The position numbers and the translations under genes were made by a program. From Lachnospiraceae bacterium (lineage in GTDB: Bacteria > Bacillota_A > Clostridia > Lachnospirales > Lachnospiraceae), in assembly GCA_017523185.1 (NCBI GenBank), contig JAFWXB010000180.1:1-7990 (forward strand): a stretch of 7,990 nt of DNA. Reading direction: 5' to 3'. Of the stretch, positions 6,632 to 7,990 are shown piece by piece (the first letter of the stretch is position 1; each line of letters starts with the position of its first letter). The notes below the pieces were generated by a model. That model had not been told where the DNA came from. It ran no database searches and saw only the letters and a list, made by a program, of their open reading frames with translations.

Positions 6632-7990
6632 CTATCTTCCTCGCAATTTCATATACATTTTTTTTAATAATTCTTTATAAGAATAAATTATGATGAAACA
6701 TAAAACACATAAACATAAAAAATTTTCCCATGGACTTCGTTTTATATAAATAAAACAAACCATAGCAAAACCAGTACTTAATAAGAAAATCATTTTTTTA
6801 TCAATATGAATACTGATATATTTTCTTAACAACATAATACGTCTAATCACTACAACTATATATCCCATTGCTAACGAACATACTGCTGCATAGATTCCAA
6901 TTGTTCCAATAAACAAATGAATAAATACAATATTTACTACACTTCCCATTATTGTAGTTGTAAAAATCATTCTGTTTTTTTTGATTGTACTAATAATACT
7001 TGCAACAAATGAACTAATACACGAAAATAACGCACCAATTAAAGTAAAGGGAATTAAATTTTCTGCATCAGAATAAGAAGCATCAATCATATATGGAAAA
7101 ATTATTTTTATCATTGGAATTAATGCTAATGTTCCAAAACTTAAAAATTTTATATATTCATTTATCGCTTTTGTATAAAAAAGACCCATTTCTTCTTTAT
7201 TGCAACCGGCTTTTGAAAATGTTAATTCCTGCCATGCCATCTGAAAACATTGCGTTACTAAATTAATCATTGCAGAAAATTTATTTGCTACTGCATACAT
7301 TCCATTTTGTGTAACACTTAATTGTTGATTAATCACAATTTTGTTATAACTTGTCAAAAACCAAAATGCTGCTGAATTTAAGGATAATGGCATTGCAAAT
7401 TGTAACATAGAAATAAATAACGTTTTATCAAAATATTCTCTTTTAATCAATTGATAAAAACGTATATTTATTCCTACAAATAAAACATTTACTATCATAC
7501 CCAAGCAATAAGAAACATACATATATTTATATCCATATTGTAATAAAGCAATAAATATAATATTACTTGCAACATTAACTAAAGTTCCTAAAAATCCTCC
7601 AATTGCAAATATATAATCTTTCTTCAATGCCCGAGCAACATAACCAACTACTTGTGCTATATTTGCAGATAAGCCATATAAATATAGCCAACCAATATAT
7701 GAAATATTGAAAAATACTCCCATAATTGCAACAACAATGGTATAAACGAATGTTGAACTTGCAAAAATAATCAATCCATTTGTAACAGGTTTTGCCTTTT
7801 CATTATGCTCTTTATAATCAAACATAAAACGCATAATGCCACCCCAAATATCAAAAAAAAGTATAGAACTTAAAAATGTAATATATGCAATATGCAAATC
7901 ATATGTTCCAAAATCATTTGGATTGATATATTTTGTATATAAAGGAAGTAATAAAAATTGAGTTGCTTTTGTTAAAACATTTCCTATTAA
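6632..7990 (-). CDS. Wzx-type polysaccharide flippase, 5' end outside the window
   Basis: Integral membrane transporter of the MOP superfamily (RfbX/Wzx type) that moves lipid-linked sugar units across the membrane. The frame is open from the right edge, giving 452 residues; a TTG at 7897 that might be taken for a start is internal, because the codons before it read LIGNVLTKATQFLLLPLYTK and then YINPNDFGTYDLH, the classic first-helix region of this family. Only roughly 10-20 residues are likely missing. About a dozen hydrophobic segments follow, with charged breaks such as MRFMFDYKEHNEKAKP, a pattern typical of these exporters, and a basic C-terminus (KKMYMKLRGR). It overlaps no other gene and is followed after one base by the next start codon. 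A Wzx suggests Wzy-dependent capsule or exopolysaccharide assembly; a related role in lipid-linked teichoic-acid-like export is possible. Confidence 0.93.
   Translation of the reverse strand, partial: LIGNVLTKATQFLLLPLYTKYINPNDFGTYDLHIAYITFLSSILFFDIWGGIMRFMFDYKEHNEKAKPVTNGLIIFASSTFVYTIVVAIMGVFFNISYIGWLYLYGLSANIAQVVGYVARALKKDYIFAIGGFLGTLVNVASNIIFIALLQYGYKYMYVSYCLGMIVNVLFVGINIRFYQLIKREYFDKTLFISMLQFAMPLSLNSAAFWFLTSYNKIVINQQLSVTQNGMYAVANKFSAMINLVTQCFQMAWQELTFSKAGCNKEEMGLFYTKAINEYIKFLSFGTLALIPMIKIIFPYMIDASYSDAENLIPFTLIGALFSCISSFVASIISTIKKNRMIFTTTIMGSVVNIVFIHLFIGTIGIYAAVCSLAMGYIVVVIRRIMLLRKYISIHIDKKMIFLLSTGFAMVCFIYIKRSPWENFLCLCVLCFIIIYSYKELLKKMYMKLRGR
6637..6642 (-). promoter_or_regulatory. Ribosome site that fixes a TTG start
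   Basis: The minus strand reads GAGGAA, six bases of spacer (GATAGA, containing the flippase stop TAG at 6632-6634), then TTG AAA ATA GCA. The next residues match the family's N-terminus exactly, and no ATG or GTG lies nearby, so TTG is the start. A weak start codon placed right at the end of the flippase gene suggests that translation of the two genes is coupled. Confidence 0.75.

Noticed and set aside
7895..7897. TTG at 7897 as the start of the flippase
   Set aside because: The frame stays open to the right edge and the upstream codons encode the conserved first helix of the Wzx family, so the codon is internal.
1..7990. tRNA, rRNA, CRISPR array, intact insertion sequence
   Set aside because: No cloverleaf, rRNA-like segment, regularly spaced direct repeats, or transposase with flanking inverted repeats was seen on either strand.

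Overview
The window is a very AT-rich stretch from a low-GC Firmicute. Strong AGGAGG-type ribosome sites, tightly spaced genes and the protein relatives point to an anaerobic clostridial lineage such as Lachnospiraceae; this placement rests on general resemblance, not on a marker gene. Every recognisable gene lies on the minus strand, so transcription runs from high to low coordinates.

Right part (about 7990 down to 1897): the 3' end of a surface-polysaccharide operon. In order of transcription it holds a Wzx-type flippase (its 5' end lies outside the window), a polysaccharide pyruvyl transferase family protein with a TTG start, an IspD/TarI-type cytidylyltransferase, an extended SDR sugar-nucleotide enzyme, an AraD-type L-ribulose-5-phosphate 4-epimerase, and a membrane O-acyltransferase. 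Genes are separated by 1 to 25 bases or overlap, and the run ends in a rho-independent terminator at 1846-1883. The cytidylyltransferase, SDR and epimerase together suggest a dedicated route from pentulose 5-phosphate to a CDP-activated pentulose or pentitol. That product would be built into a capsule, exopolysaccharide or teichoic-acid-like polymer, which the flippase exports and the other two enzymes may decorate. The pathway is an inference; the enzyme families are clear. No glycosyltransferase or polymerase is visible, so the cluster continues beyond 7990.

Middle (1421-1896): a non-coding spacer with the operon terminator, a short reading frame with a good promoter and ribosome site but a shifted, early-terminated tail (probably a gene remnant), and a second, symmetric terminator-like hairpin at 1541-1584.

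Left part: pcp (pyrrolidone-carboxylate peptidase, complete), a 430-base spacer with a bulged hairpin and an unexplained stop-free run, and the first 120 codons of cutC, cut by the window edge. These two are housekeeping genes apparently unrelated to the polysaccharide operon.
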